Below, in pieces: positions 23,884-33,617 of a DNA stretch of 64,000 nucleotides (its first letter is position 1; every line of letters begins with the position of its first letter). Location of the stretch: contig JAUXMY010000027.1 of assembly GCA_030683005.1 (NCBI GenBank), positions 1 through 64,000 of the forward strand. The letters run 5' to 3'. The notes beneath the pieces were generated by a model. That model ran no database searches and had not been told where the DNA came from. It worked only from the letters and a program-made list of their open reading frames with translations. The translations under genes were made by a program, and so were the position numbers. The stretch comes from Caulobacter sp. (GTDB taxonomy: Bacteria > Pseudomonadota > Alphaproteobacteria > Caulobacterales > Caulobacteraceae).

Positions 23884-25115
23884 GCGCCCTCCAGCACCCG
23901 GGCCCGATGCTCGGGCGTGAAGATCTCGGCGGGCAGGGTCTCGGGACCGGCCATGACCGCGAAGCCGTGCGCGCCCAGGCTCGGGTCGGCGTTGCTGCGC
24001 TCGAAGTAGCTGCGGCGACGGGCTTTCGCCTCCGGGCCAAACTCGGCGTCGATCACCGAGGTCAGGCTGGCGGCGAAGCGCAGGCGGCGCATGCGCTCGG
24101 CCCGCTCCTGAGCATAGTCGCCGAAGGCCGCCGGGCTCCAGTCGTCGCCCAGCAGCACGTCGCGCACCGTGCGCACATCGCGGTAGGTGATCGACAGGCC
24201 GAGGCCACAGATCGGGTCGTTCCAGCCCGCAGCGTCCCCGACCAGCACAACGCCCGGCGCGGCCTGGGTGTCGGTCCAGCTGTCGTTGTTGAAGTAGCTC
24301 AGCACCGGGCCGGCCGGCGTCCCGTCGGCGATGGCCTCCCCGGCCGGGCAGCACTTCAGGCGGAAAGCGTCGAGGAACCTGCGCTGACCCTCCGGCCCGC
24401 CGAAGCGGCCCTTCTGGTCCAACGGGTAGCTGCCGTAGAGCCGGACCTTGTCGCCGCCTTGCGGGAAGGCGAGGAAGGCGAAGTCGTCTTCCGTGCCGAT
24501 GGCCTGCAGGTCCTGGTCCCAGCCGCCGGCCCCCTCGACCAGCATGCCGGCGAACCAGTGGTGCGGCCGGTCCTGATGCAGGGTGATGCCGGCTGTCTCG
24601 CGCACCTTGCTGGAGCGGCCGTCGGCGCCGACGATCAGCCGGCAGCGGACGGTGTGCTCGACATCGCCGTGGAGGAAGGTCACCGACGGCTCTACGCCGG
24701 GGCTGACCGCCGTGACCAGCGCGCCGCGCAGGGTGGTCGCGCCCGCCGCCGTCGCCGCGTCGAACAGGGTCTGGGAATGGTGCGGATTGCCGATGGCCAG
24801 CGGGCCGGGGACGTCGGCGGCGAACATGCCCAGCGGCAGGGCCCGGGCCTCCGCCTCCTCCGGCGTGCGGGTCTCGTCATAGGTGACGTGGCGGCCGATA
24901 TGGTGGCCGCCGGCCGCTTTCAGCGTGTCGAACAGGCCCAGCCGCCGGGTCTCGACTACGCCCCAGGGCGCGATCCATTCGCCGCGGACCCGGTCCTCGA
25001 AGACCTCGGTCTGCTCGAGCAGCAGCACATCGCGCCCGGCCCGGGCCAGCACCGCCGCCAGCGCCGAGCCGCCAATGCCGCCGCCGACGATCACCACCTC
25101 ATGGAAATCCGCCAC
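23880..25115 (-). CDS. FAD-dependent monooxygenase (group A hydroxylase type)
   Basis: A 411-residue flavoprotein. The GGGIGGSALAAVLARAGRDV dinucleotide motif starts at about residue 10, and the second FAD motif VLVGDAAGWNDPICGLGLS lies near 290-310. The layout matches PHBH-fold hydroxylases and FAD-dependent reductases that use NAD(P)H and O2 on aromatic or alkene substrates. I chose the GTG at 25115 because AGGAGGAG precedes it by about 7 bases; the longer frame upstream has no flavoprotein character. It lies between the Rieske oxygenase and NTF2-like genes in one probable operon. Confidence 0.88.
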   Translation of the reverse strand: MADFHEVVIVGGGIGGSALAAVLARAGRDVLLLEQTEVFEDRVRGEWIAPWGVVETRRLGLFDTLKAAGGHHIGRHVTYDETRTPEEAEARALPLGMFAADVPGPLAIGNPHHSQTLFDAATAAGATTLRGALVTAVSPGVEPSVTFLHGDVEHTVRCRLIVGADGRSSKVRETAGITLHQDRPHHWFAGMLVEGAGGWDQDLQAIGTEDDFAFLAFPQGGDKVRLYGSYPLDQKGRFGGPEGQRRFLDAFRLKCCPAGEAIADGTPAGPVLSYFNNDSWTDTQAAPGVVLVGDAAGWNDPICGLGLSITYRDVRTVRDVLLGDDWSPAAFGDYAQERAERMRRLRFAASLTSVIDAEFGPEAKARRRSYFERSNADPSLGAHGFAVMAGPETLPAEIFTPEHRARVLEGA

Positions 25116-25182
25116 GGGCCGCTCCTCCTGTTGTTCGGCGGACGGTAAGCCGCTGGATTTCCTTGGCAACCGTGACCCGACG

Positions 25183-26250
25183 TCAGGCTTCCGCAGCGAA
25201 ACAGGCCGACAGATGGCGATGGAAGTTCCACAGACCGGCTTCCAGGTGGCTGAGCGGGCCTGGCCGGTAGAGTCGACTGCCCGCGCCGGCCTGCACGCCC
25301 TCGCAGACCGGAATGTCTTCCGCATGCACCGCCCGGACCTGCTGCTCGAACTCCGCGACGACCTCGGGGATCGCCGCCAGTTCCGGTGGGACCAGGAGGT
25401 GGATCCTGAGGGTGAACCGGTCGGCCTGGATCGCGTCGAGTTCGTACCAGACCCCGAACGGCGCCTCACCCTCGGTGAAGAACATCAGGGTCGCCGGAAA
25501 CACGCCGCCGACCACGAAACTCCCGAAGTCGGGCGAGGCGGGCGGATTCTCCAGGATCGTGAACAGGGCGTCGTCGCTGCTGGCGGAGGTCAGAAGGCCC
25601 GGGTTGGAGATCTGCAGGCTCCCGGCATGGGCGGCGATGTGGTGATAGGACTCGAGGAAGTTCTCGACCATCACCTTCCAGTTCCACGGCGAGTCGTAGG
25701 TCAGGGTGGCGGCCGTCACGAGGCGGGCGGGGTCGATCGCGGCGAGACGGTCGGCGAGGACGGTCAGGCGCGGGCCGAGAGGCTCCGCTTCGCCGTCAAG
25801 GTTGGCGAAGATCCAGCCGCCCCATGTTTCATGATGGATCACGGGCAGGCCGCACCGCGCCGCGTCGAAGCCTTCGGACCGCTCCATCGCCGGCGCCGAA
25901 AGCAGACGCCCGTCCAGTCCATAGCGCCAGAGGTGGTAGGGGCAGTTCAGGCTACCGGCGTTGCCGGAGCCCTCCACGACGGGCAGTCCGCGGTGACGAC
26001 AGGCGCGCGACAGGACGTGCAGGTCGCCGGCCGCGTCCCGGGTCACAACGACGGGCGTGCCGGCCAGCGTGGCCGACCGGAAGTCGCCGGCAGTGGAAAG
26101 CTCGCTTTCGCGCGCGACGGGCAGCCATCCCGTCGCGAACACCCGGTCCCGCTCCGCTTCGAACACGGCCGGGTCGGTGAAGGCGGCTCCCGGGAGCGCG
26201 GTCGCGCCTTCGGGACGATCCGCCACCAGGGCGTAAGGGTTGTGGACCAT
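25183..26250 (-). CDS. Rieske non-heme iron oxygenase, large (alpha) subunit
   Basis: A 355-residue aromatic-ring-hydroxylating or demethylating oxygenase. Rieske ligands are C84/H86 (CRHRG) and C103/H106 (CPYHLW). The mononuclear iron site is in VENFLESYHHIAAH (H203 and H208), with the carboxylate further on. Length suits single-component-type oxygenases (Vanillate/KshA-like), which need a separate reductase; none is encoded here. The FAD monooxygenase follows 67 bp later and GGGGAGG precedes the ATG. Substrate unknown, probably aromatic or polycyclic. Confidence 0.9.
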   Translation of the reverse strand: MVHNPYALVADRPEGATALPGAAFTDPAVFEAERDRVFATGWLPVARESELSTAGDFRSATLAGTPVVVTRDAAGDLHVLSRACRHRGLPVVEGSGNAGSLNCPYHLWRYGLDGRLLSAPAMERSEGFDAARCGLPVIHHETWGGWIFANLDGEAEPLGPRLTVLADRLAAIDPARLVTAATLTYDSPWNWKVMVENFLESYHHIAAHAGSLQISNPGLLTSASSDDALFTILENPPASPDFGSFVVGGVFPATLMFFTEGEAPFGVWYELDAIQADRFTLRIHLLVPPELAAIPEVVAEFEQQVRAVHAEDIPVCEGVQAGAGSRLYRPGPLSHLEAGLWNFHRHLSACFAAEA

Positions 26251-26313
26251 GAAAAAGCGCCTCCCCGGCCAGATCGTAGCGAGCCTTAGGGCGGCTGCAA
26301 TCCTGCCCCGGCG

Positions 26314-26928
26314 TCAGCCCAGCAACATCCCCATGCCGGCCTGGACAGCCGGCCTTGCCGCCAGACGTTCGACCCAGGCGGCGACGGCGGGACGGGCGGC
26401 GATCTCGGTGTCGAGGCCCGCCCGTCCGGCGACGACGACCAGCGGCGCGTAGCAGATGTCGGCCAGCGAATAGTCGTCGACCAGCCAGTCGGCGCCGGCC
26501 AGTCGGCGCTCCAGCACCTCGAGGTGAGTCGTGAGTTCGGCGCGGCCCTGGGCGGCGACCTCAGGACCGGCGGGAATGCCCAGAGAATGGGGCGCGACCC
26601 AGCGCTTCCAGGAGAAGGGCCAGATGTCGTTGCTCCAGCCCATCAGTTGCCGAACCACGGCGCGCGCCGCCGGGGTGGTGGGCATGAGGGGCGGGTCGGG
26701 ATGCAGGTCTTCCAGGTACTCCATGATCGCGGTCGACTCGGCGATGACCGTCCCGCCGTCCTCAAGCACCGGGACCTGGCCAAAGGGGTTGAGGGCCAGA
26801 AACGCCGGTTGCCGGCCGGCGCCGCCGGGCAGATCGATGATCTCCTCCTCGCAGATCAGCCCCTTCTCGGCCAGCGCGATGCGCACGCGCCAGGGCATCA
26901 GGGAGACGGGGTGCCAGTAGAGTTTCAT
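26314..26928 (-). CDS. Glutathione S-transferase family protein
   Basis: A 204-residue GST with an N-domain KLYWHPVSLMPWRVRIALAEKG (a Ser-x-x-Pro-type start as in zeta/maleylacetoacetate-isomerase-like enzymes), QVPVLEDG with the cis-Pro, and ESTAIMEYLEDLHP for the gamma-glutamyl contact. The C-domain contains the N-capping motif SLADICYAPL. It is encoded in the oxygenase operon, overlapping the acylase stop by ATGA, so a glutathione-dependent isomerisation or ring-opening step is plausible. Confidence 0.87.
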   Translation of the reverse strand: MKLYWHPVSLMPWRVRIALAEKGLICEEEIIDLPGGAGRQPAFLALNPFGQVPVLEDGGTVIAESTAIMEYLEDLHPDPPLMPTTPAARAVVRQLMGWSNDIWPFSWKRWVAPHSLGIPAGPEVAAQGRAELTTHLEVLERRLAGADWLVDDYSLADICYAPLVVVAGRAGLDTEIAARPAVAAWVERLAARPAVQAGMGMLLG

Positions 26929-29036
26929 GGGGCCTGTCTCCGCCGTCCCGGCCGGTAGTCCTCAACGATCTTTCCCGCGAGTTGCGCCTCGGTGAACAGC
27001 ACCGGCCGGGTCTTCATGGCGGCGAACAGCGGCGCCTGATCGGCATAGTGCTTCGAGGCCGGCCGTTCGGCGCCGGCGCCGAACTGGTGGATGCTCTCGC
27101 TGGAGAGATTGCCCGCGCGGTCCCAGGTCACGAACATGACGTAGGTGTCGCCGGCAACGCCGGTCAGACGGCCGTCCTTCTCCGGCTTGCCGTAGACCGC
27201 CCGCAGAACGTCCGGTCCGCCGTCGATGGGCAGATCGACGGCGCCGCGACGGATGCGGTTGACCTCGCCCCAGGTCGGATCGAGGCGGCCAAACCCGGTC
27301 TTCAGGGTCTTGATGGCGGCGGCCAGCGCTTCGCCAGTCGAGACCTTGGGGCCATTGCCGTTCCGGCCGTTGATCACCGCCACCGCCGTCATCACGCCCA
27401 GGGCGGCCGCGCGATTGCTGCGGTCGGTGCGCAGGTCCCAGCCGGCGAGCAGGGCCCTGGCGGCCGCAAGCTCGGCGTCGCTTCCGGCGTCCAGCTTCGC
27501 GATGTCCGCCATGACGCCCGCCAGCTCCGACCTGCGGCTGTAGGCCAGGTCGTACTTGTAGGCCCGAAACGCCTCGGCCGAGATGGCCGGATCGGCGGCG
27601 TAGGTCTCGGTCAGGCGCCAGGCGCGGTTGGTCATGTCGGTCTGGACGCCCATGTCGGCCGGGTAGGCCCCGGGGTCCATGCCGTCGCCCAGCGACGTGG
27701 ACTGGTAGGGCGTGTTGTTGGCGTTGAAGACCAGGCCGGAGGCCGGGTTCCAGAGCTGCGGGACCTGGTCGAAGGATCTGTAGCCCCGCCAGACCAGGTC
27801 GGACCGGTCGCCCGGCAGGACGCCGGACCAGTCCACGCCCTCGCGGCGGTTGGGAAACAAGCCATTGTAGACGTAGCCGATGTTCCCGGCCCTGTCGGCG
27901 TAGATGTAGTTTATGCTCGGCAGCGCCTGCAGCGCCATCGCCGCCTGCCATTCCGCGAGGTTGGTCGCCCGGTTCAGCCGCCAGTACTGCAGCGGCTGGC
28001 GCGCCTCGCCCATCCCGGCATACCGGAGCGCGTAGAGGCCGGACTTCGTCTCCAGCACCGGCCCGTGGACGCTGCGCAACACCGGCCGCGTCATCGTCCA
28101 GTGGAAGGGGCCCCACAGCTTGACGCGCAGCCTGGCCTCGCCGCGCTCGAAGGCCTTCCACCGGCCGTCGAGGCGGTACTGGTTTTCGTTCGCCGGGTTG
28201 ATGACCAGCCGGTACACATCGATCAGGTCGGGATTGTTGACGGTGTTGGCCCAGCCCAGGTGGGCGTTGTGGCCGTGCAGCATGAAGGGCGCGCCGGGGA
28301 AGAAGCCGCCGGCGACGTGCCAGCCCTCGCCGCTCTGGACCACCGCCTCGTACCAGGCGACCGGGCCGGTATAGGGCTGGTGCGAGTTGACCAGCAGCCG
28401 CGTCGCGCCGTCGGCGGAGCGGGCAGGGGCCACGGCGACGCCGTTGCTGCCCTTGGGCAGCGGGTCGGGCTCGCGGTCGTTCAGCTTCCGCAGTTCGCCG
28501 TCCAGGCCGTAGAAGAACGGCGTCTTGAACACGAAGCCCGCCGCGATGTCCTTGCCGGTCAGCGGCAGCAGACCGGGCGCGACCTCGCCCGGATGGGTGG
28601 CGGCGTAGTAGTTCACGCCGTCGGCGTAGGCCTCAAGCACGGCGCGGACGTCGGCCGGCAGCGCAGGGTAGCCGCCGTCGACGGTCTTCCACACCTCCAG
28701 CAGGCTGACGATGTAGTCGCCGGGCGCGGCGCCCAGGCCTTCCTCGGCCGCCAAGGCGCCGCGCGTGGCCAGGGCGACCTGCTGGATGGTCGGGAAGTCG
28801 TCCTCACTGTGGGCGTAGGCCAGCCCGAAGGCGGCGTCGGCGTCGCGGCGGCCCAGGATGTGCGGCACGCCCCAGCGATCGCGGCGGATGCGGACGTCAT
28901 ACTTCGCGGCCTTCGCAATCAGAGGCGCCAGGTCCGGCTTCGCGGGCCGGTTGGGGACGTCCAGCAGCAGCACCGTCGTGGCCGCGATCACGACCAGCGC
29001 CAGCAGGGCGCCGACGCCCCTGATGAACCACTTCAT
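26925..29036 (-). CDS. Penicillin-acylase-family Ntn hydrolase
   Basis: A 703-residue precursor of an N-terminal nucleophile amidase that self-cleaves to make the beta chain. An N-terminal membrane or signal segment (about 3-26) directs it to the periplasm. The autocleavage site is GS197NG, with Ser197 becoming the catalytic nucleophile, and SHQPYTGP follows in the expected pocket region. The C-terminal HQFGAGAERPASKHYADQAPLF motif is typical. Candidate substrates are N-acyl amides, including beta-lactams and acyl-homoserine lactones, but none can be assigned. It is first in the probable operon; GGGGAAA precedes the ATG at 29036. Confidence 0.9.
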   Translation of the reverse strand: MKWFIRGVGALLALVVIAATTVLLLDVPNRPAKPDLAPLIAKAAKYDVRIRRDRWGVPHILGRRDADAAFGLAYAHSEDDFPTIQQVALATRGALAAEEGLGAAPGDYIVSLLEVWKTVDGGYPALPADVRAVLEAYADGVNYYAATHPGEVAPGLLPLTGKDIAAGFVFKTPFFYGLDGELRKLNDREPDPLPKGSNGVAVAPARSADGATRLLVNSHQPYTGPVAWYEAVVQSGEGWHVAGGFFPGAPFMLHGHNAHLGWANTVNNPDLIDVYRLVINPANENQYRLDGRWKAFERGEARLRVKLWGPFHWTMTRPVLRSVHGPVLETKSGLYALRYAGMGEARQPLQYWRLNRATNLAEWQAAMALQALPSINYIYADRAGNIGYVYNGLFPNRREGVDWSGVLPGDRSDLVWRGYRSFDQVPQLWNPASGLVFNANNTPYQSTSLGDGMDPGAYPADMGVQTDMTNRAWRLTETYAADPAISAEAFRAYKYDLAYSRRSELAGVMADIAKLDAGSDAELAAARALLAGWDLRTDRSNRAAALGVMTAVAVINGRNGNGPKVSTGEALAAAIKTLKTGFGRLDPTWGEVNRIRRGAVDLPIDGGPDVLRAVYGKPEKDGRLTGVAGDTYVMFVTWDRAGNLSSESIHQFGAGAERPASKHYADQAPLFAAMKTRPVLFTEAQLAGKIVEDYRPGRRRQAP

Positions 29037-29417
29037 GCTGTTTCCCCGCGCTGGTCTTTGCGGAGAGACCCTAACGGCCAACCTCCTGGTCGTCATGGCC
29101 CGACGTGTTCGGGCCACCCATGATCACGACGGTATGGAGCCAGTGCGACAGCCCCCGGCCCTCATGCCCACCGCACCAGGCATGGCTGGCCCGAACACGT
29201 CGGGCCATGACGGGACGTGGGACGCTCCGACCTTCCCCCTACGGCGCCTGCCTTCCCGCTAAGCCTTTGTAACGAAACGTCAGACGGCGGAGGCCCTTTC
29301 GACTTGCCGCGAGGCCGTGCGGCGGGCTAGGCAGACTCCCGCGCAAGGGGTCGATCCACAGAGCCACGTCAGATGGCCGGGGATCGGGACGCCCCGACAT
29401 ATGTAGGAGCGTCTGTG
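29037..29417. other. Gap holding a palindromic repeat and the pckG leader
   Basis: No coding frame is supported. A long inverted repeat (29091-29212) occupies the left half. The right half leads to PEP carboxykinase and carries AGGAG (29404-29408) before its ATG. I could not identify a promoter with confidence. Confidence 0.6.
29091..29212. repeat. Palindromic intergenic repeat, family B copy 1
   Basis: Arms 29091-29122 and 29181-29212 are near-perfect reverse complements (CGTCATGGCCCGACGTGTTC...). The same 32-bp arm occurs at 43036 and, diverged, at 36666. It lies between the acylase and pckG leaders. Confidence 0.8.
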
Positions 29418-31268
29418 ATGGGTGCTGAAGCTATCGAGGGCCTGGATCAGGCCCCCACGAAACACGCGCGTCTCGTCGCGTGGGTCAAGGATATCGCCAC
29501 CCTCACCAAGCCCGATCGGGTCTATTGGTGTGACGGCTCCGACGCCGAGTGGGAGGCCCTGACCACCCAGCTGTGCGAGTCCGGCACCCTGACGCGGCTG
29601 AACCCGGAAAAGCGCCCCAACAGCTTCTATGCCGCCTCCGACCCGCGCGACGTCGCCCGCGTCGAGAGCCGCACCTTCATCTGCTCGCAGGACGAGGCCG
29701 ACGCCGGCCCGACCAACAACTGGTCCGACCCTGTCGAAATGCGCGAGCGGCTGGGCAAGCTGTTCGACGGCTGTATGCGCGGCCGCACGATGTATGTGGT
29801 GCCCTTCTGCATGGGCCCGCTCGGCTCGCCGATCAGCGCGCTGGGCGTGGAGATCACCGACAGCGCCTATGTCGCCATCTCGATGCGGGTGATGACCCGC
29901 ATGGGCAAGGGCGCGCTCGACATGATGGGCGAGGACGGCTTCTTCGTCCCCGCCGTCCACACGCTCGGCGCCCCGCTGAGCCCCGGCCAGGCCGACGTGC
30001 CGTGGCCCTGCAACGACGACAAGTGGATCGTCCACTACCCCGAGACCCGCGAGATCTGGTCCTACGGCTCCGGCTACGGCGGCAACGCCCTGCTCGGCAA
30101 GAAGTGCTACGCCCTGCGCATCGCCAGCGTCATGGCCCGCGACGAGGGCTGGCTGGCCGAGCACATGCTGATCCTCAAGCTGACCTCGCCCAAGGGCCAG
30201 GTGCGGTTCGTGGCGGCGGCCTTCCCCAGCGCCTGCGGCAAGACCAACCTGGCCATGCTGCAGCCGACCATCGACGGCTGGAAGGCCGAGACGGTGGGCG
30301 ACGACATCTGCTGGATGCGCTTCGGCGAAGACGGCCGCCTCTACGCCATCAACCCGGAAGCCGGGTTCTTCGGCGTCGCGCCGGGCACCGGCATCGGCAC
30401 CAACAAGAACGCCATCGAGACGCTCGACGAGAATGTCGTCTTCACCAACGTCGCCCTGACGCCCGACGGCGACGTCTGGTGGGAAGGCCTGACCGACGAG
30501 AAGCCGGCGAAGCTGACCGACTGGCGCGGCCGTCCCTGGACGCCGGAGAGCCCCGACCCCGCCGCTCATCCCAACGCCCGCTTCGCGGTCAGCGCCGCCC
30601 AGTGCCCGGTGATCGCGTCGGAGTGGGACGATCCCAGGGGCGTGCCGATCAGCGCCATCCTGTTCGGCGGCCGCCGCGCCAGCGCCGTGCCGCTGGTCAC
30701 CGAGGCTTTCGACTGGGCCCACGGGGTGTTCCTGGGCTCGACGGTCGCCTCCGAAGGCACAGCCGCGGCCGAGAACAAGGTCGGCGAGCTGCGCCGCGAT
30801 CCGTTCGCGATGCTGCCGTTCTGCGGCTACAATATGGGCGACTACTTCGGCCACTGGCTGGACGTCGGCGCCAGGGCCGACGCTGACAAGCTGCCGCGCA
30901 TCTTCATGGTCAACTGGTTCCGCAAGGACGAGAACGGCCGCTTCGTGTGGCCGGGCTACGGCGAGAACAGCCGCGTGCTGAAGTGGATCTTCGAGCGCCT
31001 GGAAGGCGAGGCCGGCGCGGTCGACACCGCCATCGGCCGCCTGCCGGCGACAGGTTCTCTGGACACCGTCGGCCTTGGCCTGAGCGACGCCCAGCTGAAG
31101 ATGCTGACCACCGTCGACGCCGAGATCTGGACCGAGGAAGCCTCGCTGATCCCGGCCTTCTTCGAGAAGTTCGGCGACCGCCTGCCGGCCCGGCTGTGGG
31201 CCGAGCACGAGGCGCTGACGACGCGCCTGGCGGCGGGTGTGAAGAAGGAAGCCGTGGTCGCGGCCTGA
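29418..31268 (+). CDS. pckG: Phosphoenolpyruvate carboxykinase (GTP)
   Basis: A 616-residue GTP-type PEPCK that converts oxaloacetate plus GTP to PEP plus CO2, the entry to gluconeogenesis. The kinase loop [12 protein letters not shown] contains the active-site cysteine C273 and GKT 274-276. The downstream [15 protein letters not shown] segment, [13 protein letters not shown] and the guanine-site [14 protein letters not shown] are family motifs. AGGAG lies 9 bases before the ATG at 29418; an upstream ATG at 29373 adds 15 unrelated residues. A strong intrinsic terminator follows. Many alphaproteobacteria use the ATP form instead, so the GTP form is a useful taxonomic marker. Confidence 0.95.
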   Translation: MGAEAIEGLDQAPTKHARLVAWVKDIATLTKPDRVYWCDGSDAEWEALTTQLCESGTLTRLNPEKRPNSFYAASDPRDVARVESRTFICSQDEADAGPTNNWSDPVEMRERLGKLFDGCMRGRTMYVVPFCMGPLGSPISALGVEITDSAYVAISMRVMTRMGKGALDMMGEDGFFVPAVHTLGAPLSPGQADVPWPCNDDKWIVHYPETREIWSYGSGYGGNALLGKKCYALRIASVMARDEGWLAEHMLILKLTSPKGQVRFVAAAFPSACGKTNLAMLQPTIDGWKAETVGDDICWMRFGEDGRLYAINPEAGFFGVAPGTGIGTNKNAIETLDENVVFTNVALTPDGDVWWEGLTDEKPAKLTDWRGRPWTPESPDPAAHPNARFAVSAAQCPVIASEWDDPRGVPISAILFGGRRASAVPLVTEAFDWAHGVFLGSTVASEGTAAAENKVGELRRDPFAMLPFCGYNMGDYFGHWLDVGARADADKLPRIFMVNWFRKDENGRFVWPGYGENSRVLKWIFERLEGEAGAVDTAIGRLPATGSLDTVGLGLSDAQLKMLTTVDAEIWTEEASLIPAFFEKFGDRLPARLWAEHEALTTRLAAGVKKEAVVAA

Positions 31269-31292
31269 CACTCGAGATAGTCGACAAGGAAG

Positions 31293-31326
31293 AGGCGCCG
31301 ACGGGAGACCGTGGCGCCTTTTCTTC
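31293..31326 (+). terminator. Rho-independent terminator of pckG
   Basis: AGGCGCC (31293-31299) pairs with GGCGCCT (31313-31319), 13-base loop, followed by TTTTCTTCT. It begins 25 bp after the pckG stop. Confidence 0.85.
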
Positions 31327-31328
31327 TC

Positions 31329-31446
31329 TGCGTCCTTCGCGACGCTCGCTTGAAGCTCGCTCCTCAGGATGACGAATGTGGGTTGGCTTCCCCTGAACTC
31401 GTCATGGTGAGGAGCGGACCTTCAGGTCCGCGTCGCGAACCACGCA
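31329..31446. repeat. Palindromic intergenic repeat, family A copy 1
   Basis: The left arm (31329-31375: TGCGTCCTTCGCGACGCTCG, then GCTCCTCAGGATGACGA) is mirrored imperfectly by the right arm (about 31397-31446: CTCGTCATGGTGAGGAGCG, then CGCGTCGCGAACCACGCA). The same unit recurs at 41183-41294. It fills the gap between the pckG terminator and the OpgH stop. Confidence 0.8.
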
Positions 31447-31450
31447 AAGC

Positions 31451-33364
31451 CTACTCGGCCGCCATCAGCGCAGGGTTCACGTCGCGGACCGGCAGCATGA
31501 CCACCTCGCCGCCGGTCGGGGCCCGCATCCCGGCAAGCTCTTCCGGGGTGACCATGAAGCCGCGCTCGCGGGCCTTGCGGCCAAGGTCAATGCGCGAGGT
31601 CCAGGCGGCGATCGGAGCCGACAGGAGCATCGGGATGACGATCGGCCAGACCCACAGCAGCAGGTCGGGGCGCAGGATCAGCGCCAGCGTGCAGAACAGG
31701 CCGGCGAAGGTCTCGTTGCGGTAGCTGCGGACCGCGTCGGCGCGGCTCAGGGCCTCGCCGTCACGGACCTGGGCGGTCCAGCCGGCGTCGCGGCCGGTAA
31801 GGATCTCGTACACCGCGCGGGTGTTGCCGATCATGTAGATGGGGGCGGTGATCGCCGACAGGGCCATCTCCGAGACCAGGCCCTTGGCCAGCATGCGACG
31901 GCCGCCGAAGGCCTCACGCTCGGCCTTGTTGAAGAAGGCCAGGCTCCAGCCCATCAGCTTGGGTCCCAGCAGCATCAGCGTGGTCAGCAGCGTCGCCCAC
32001 AGGAAGGGGCTGTAGTCGAGGCGGAACAGGTCCCAGAAGCCGTACCAGGTCGGGCGGTCGCCCACCTGGATGACCATGCCGACCACCAGCGAGGCCAGCC
32101 ACAGCGGTGAGGCGATGTAGGCCATCAGGCCGACGCCCATCTGGAAGCGGCTCATCGGATGCAGGCCGCGGGCGCCGATGACGCCGAAGTGCTGCATGTT
32201 GCCCTGGCACCAGCGGCGCTCGCGCTTCATGAACTCGAGCAGGCTGGGCGGGGTCTCTTCATAGCTGCCGCCGAGCGCGGCCGTAACGTGCACGCCCCAG
32301 CCGCCGCGACGCAGCAGGCCGGCCTCAACGACGTCGTGGCTCATGACATGACCGCCGAACGGCTTGCGGCCCGGCAGGTGCGGCAGGCCGGCGCACTGGG
32401 CGAAGGCGCGGACGCGGACGATGGCGTTGTGACCCCAGTAGCTGGCCTCCGAGCCCGACCACCAGGCCAGGCCCGCCGAAGCCACCCGGCCGTAAAGGCG
32501 GACGCCGAATTGCTGGGCGCGGGCGAACAGGCTCTCGGCGTTAATCACCGTCGGCGTGGTCTGGATCAGGCCGATGTCCGGCTGGCGCTCCATGGCGTCG
32601 ACCAGGTGCAGCAGGGTCTCGCCCGCCATCACGCTGTCGGCGTCCAGGATGATCATGCTTTCGTAGGCGCCGCCGAAGCGACGGACCCAGTCGGCGATAT
32701 TGCCGGACTTGCGCTCGGTGTTCTGGCTGCGCCGGCGGTAGTAGGCGCGGCAGCGGCTGCGGTTGCGCAGCAGGTTGAACTCGGTCCACTCGGCGGCGGC
32801 GATGAGGTCGCTGGTGGTGTCGCTGAGCACGAAGATGTCGAACGAACGCGCGGCGCCCAGGCGCGCCAGGTCGGCGTCCATGCGGGCCAGTCGGCCCATC
32901 GTGGCGCGCGGGTCCTCGTTGTAGACCGGCATCAGCAGGGCGGTGCGGGTGCGGGGCAGGGGCGCCCGCTCGGCGAATGACAGCTCGTCGTTGCCGCCGC
33001 GCAGCAGCACCGCCAGGCCGATCGCCGCGTTGGCGAACCAGCAGGAGATGGCCGCGATCAGCGTCATGAACAGCGTCAGGCCGATGACCTCGAGCAGCAT
33101 GAAGCCTTCGGCGGCGTACAGGCGGATCGGGGTCCAGCAGGCCAGCGCGGTCAGCACGAGCGTGCCGGTGGTCAGCACCGCGCGGCGCTTGGCGATGTCG
33201 GCGGGACCGCTGGTCGGCAGGGCCGGGGAAACGGCGGCGTCCGCGCCCAGTGACTGGATGGGCATGGCCAGGGGCGCGGGCGAGGGGAGATGCTCACGCG
33301 TCGGCGCCGACGGCTCGACATAGCTGTCGCTCTCGTACTGGACCGCCAGATTGCTCATGTCCAT
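31451..33364 (-). CDS. opgH: Glucans biosynthesis glucosyltransferase OpgH
   Basis: A family-2 glycosyltransferase (637 aa from this start) that makes the osmoregulated periplasmic glucan backbone from UDP-glucose at the inner membrane. Two N-terminal helices (about 90-150) precede the catalytic domain: LSDTTSD, the DADSVM DxD-type motif, and ERRWCQGN (the Q/RxxRW acceptor motif). Further helices follow. The start is uncertain: ATG 33364 and 33358 have weak ribosome-binding sites, while TTG at 33400 has GGGAGG only 4 bases upstream. The first ~85 residues are low-complexity. OpgC- and DUF998-type membrane proteins follow upstream on the same strand; no opgG is visible. Confidence 0.9.
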   Translation of the reverse strand: MDMSNLAVQYESDSYVEPSAPTREHLPSPAPLAMPIQSLGADAAVSPALPTSGPADIAKRRAVLTTGTLVLTALACWTPIRLYAAEGFMLLEVIGLTLFMTLIAAISCWFANAAIGLAVLLRGGNDELSFAERAPLPRTRTALLMPVYNEDPRATMGRLARMDADLARLGAARSFDIFVLSDTTSDLIAAAEWTEFNLLRNRSRCRAYYRRRSQNTERKSGNIADWVRRFGGAYESMIILDADSVMAGETLLHLVDAMERQPDIGLIQTTPTVINAESLFARAQQFGVRLYGRVASAGLAWWSGSEASYWGHNAIVRVRAFAQCAGLPHLPGRKPFGGHVMSHDVVEAGLLRRGGWGVHVTAALGGSYEETPPSLLEFMKRERRWCQGNMQHFGVIGARGLHPMSRFQMGVGLMAYIASPLWLASLVVGMVIQVGDRPTWYGFWDLFRLDYSPFLWATLLTTLMLLGPKLMGWSLAFFNKAEREAFGGRRMLAKGLVSEMALSAITAPIYMIGNTRAVYEILTGRDAGWTAQVRDGEALSRADAVRSYRNETFAGLFCTLALILRPDLLLWVWPIVIPMLLSAPIAAWTSRIDLGRKARERGFMVTPEELAGMRAPTGGEVVMLPVRDVNPALMAAE

Positions 33365-33617
33365 TCGGGCCGCCGTGACGCTGCTTGTGTGACCGGTCAA
33401 GACGCCTCCCTGACGTCTGGACTTACGGTTCACGGATTTGTGTTGTTGCATCGCACAAATGCAAGGGCTTGGCGTCAAAAAAGAGGCGCCAAACACCAGA
33501 ATTTCGCCGGAAGCCCGGAAAAATCCCCCCGCCGGGTGCGGGTTGCGCGAAAAGCGAGCGCAATCACGTCCTATCACGGAAGCGAGAGGTGTCGATAGCG
33601 GACCGTGATCGAATCGA

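Noticed and set aside
26982..29123. A 713-codon plus-strand frame opposite the penicillin-acylase gene
   Set aside because: Composition is typical of a shadow frame and the opposite strand encodes a complete Ntn hydrolase.
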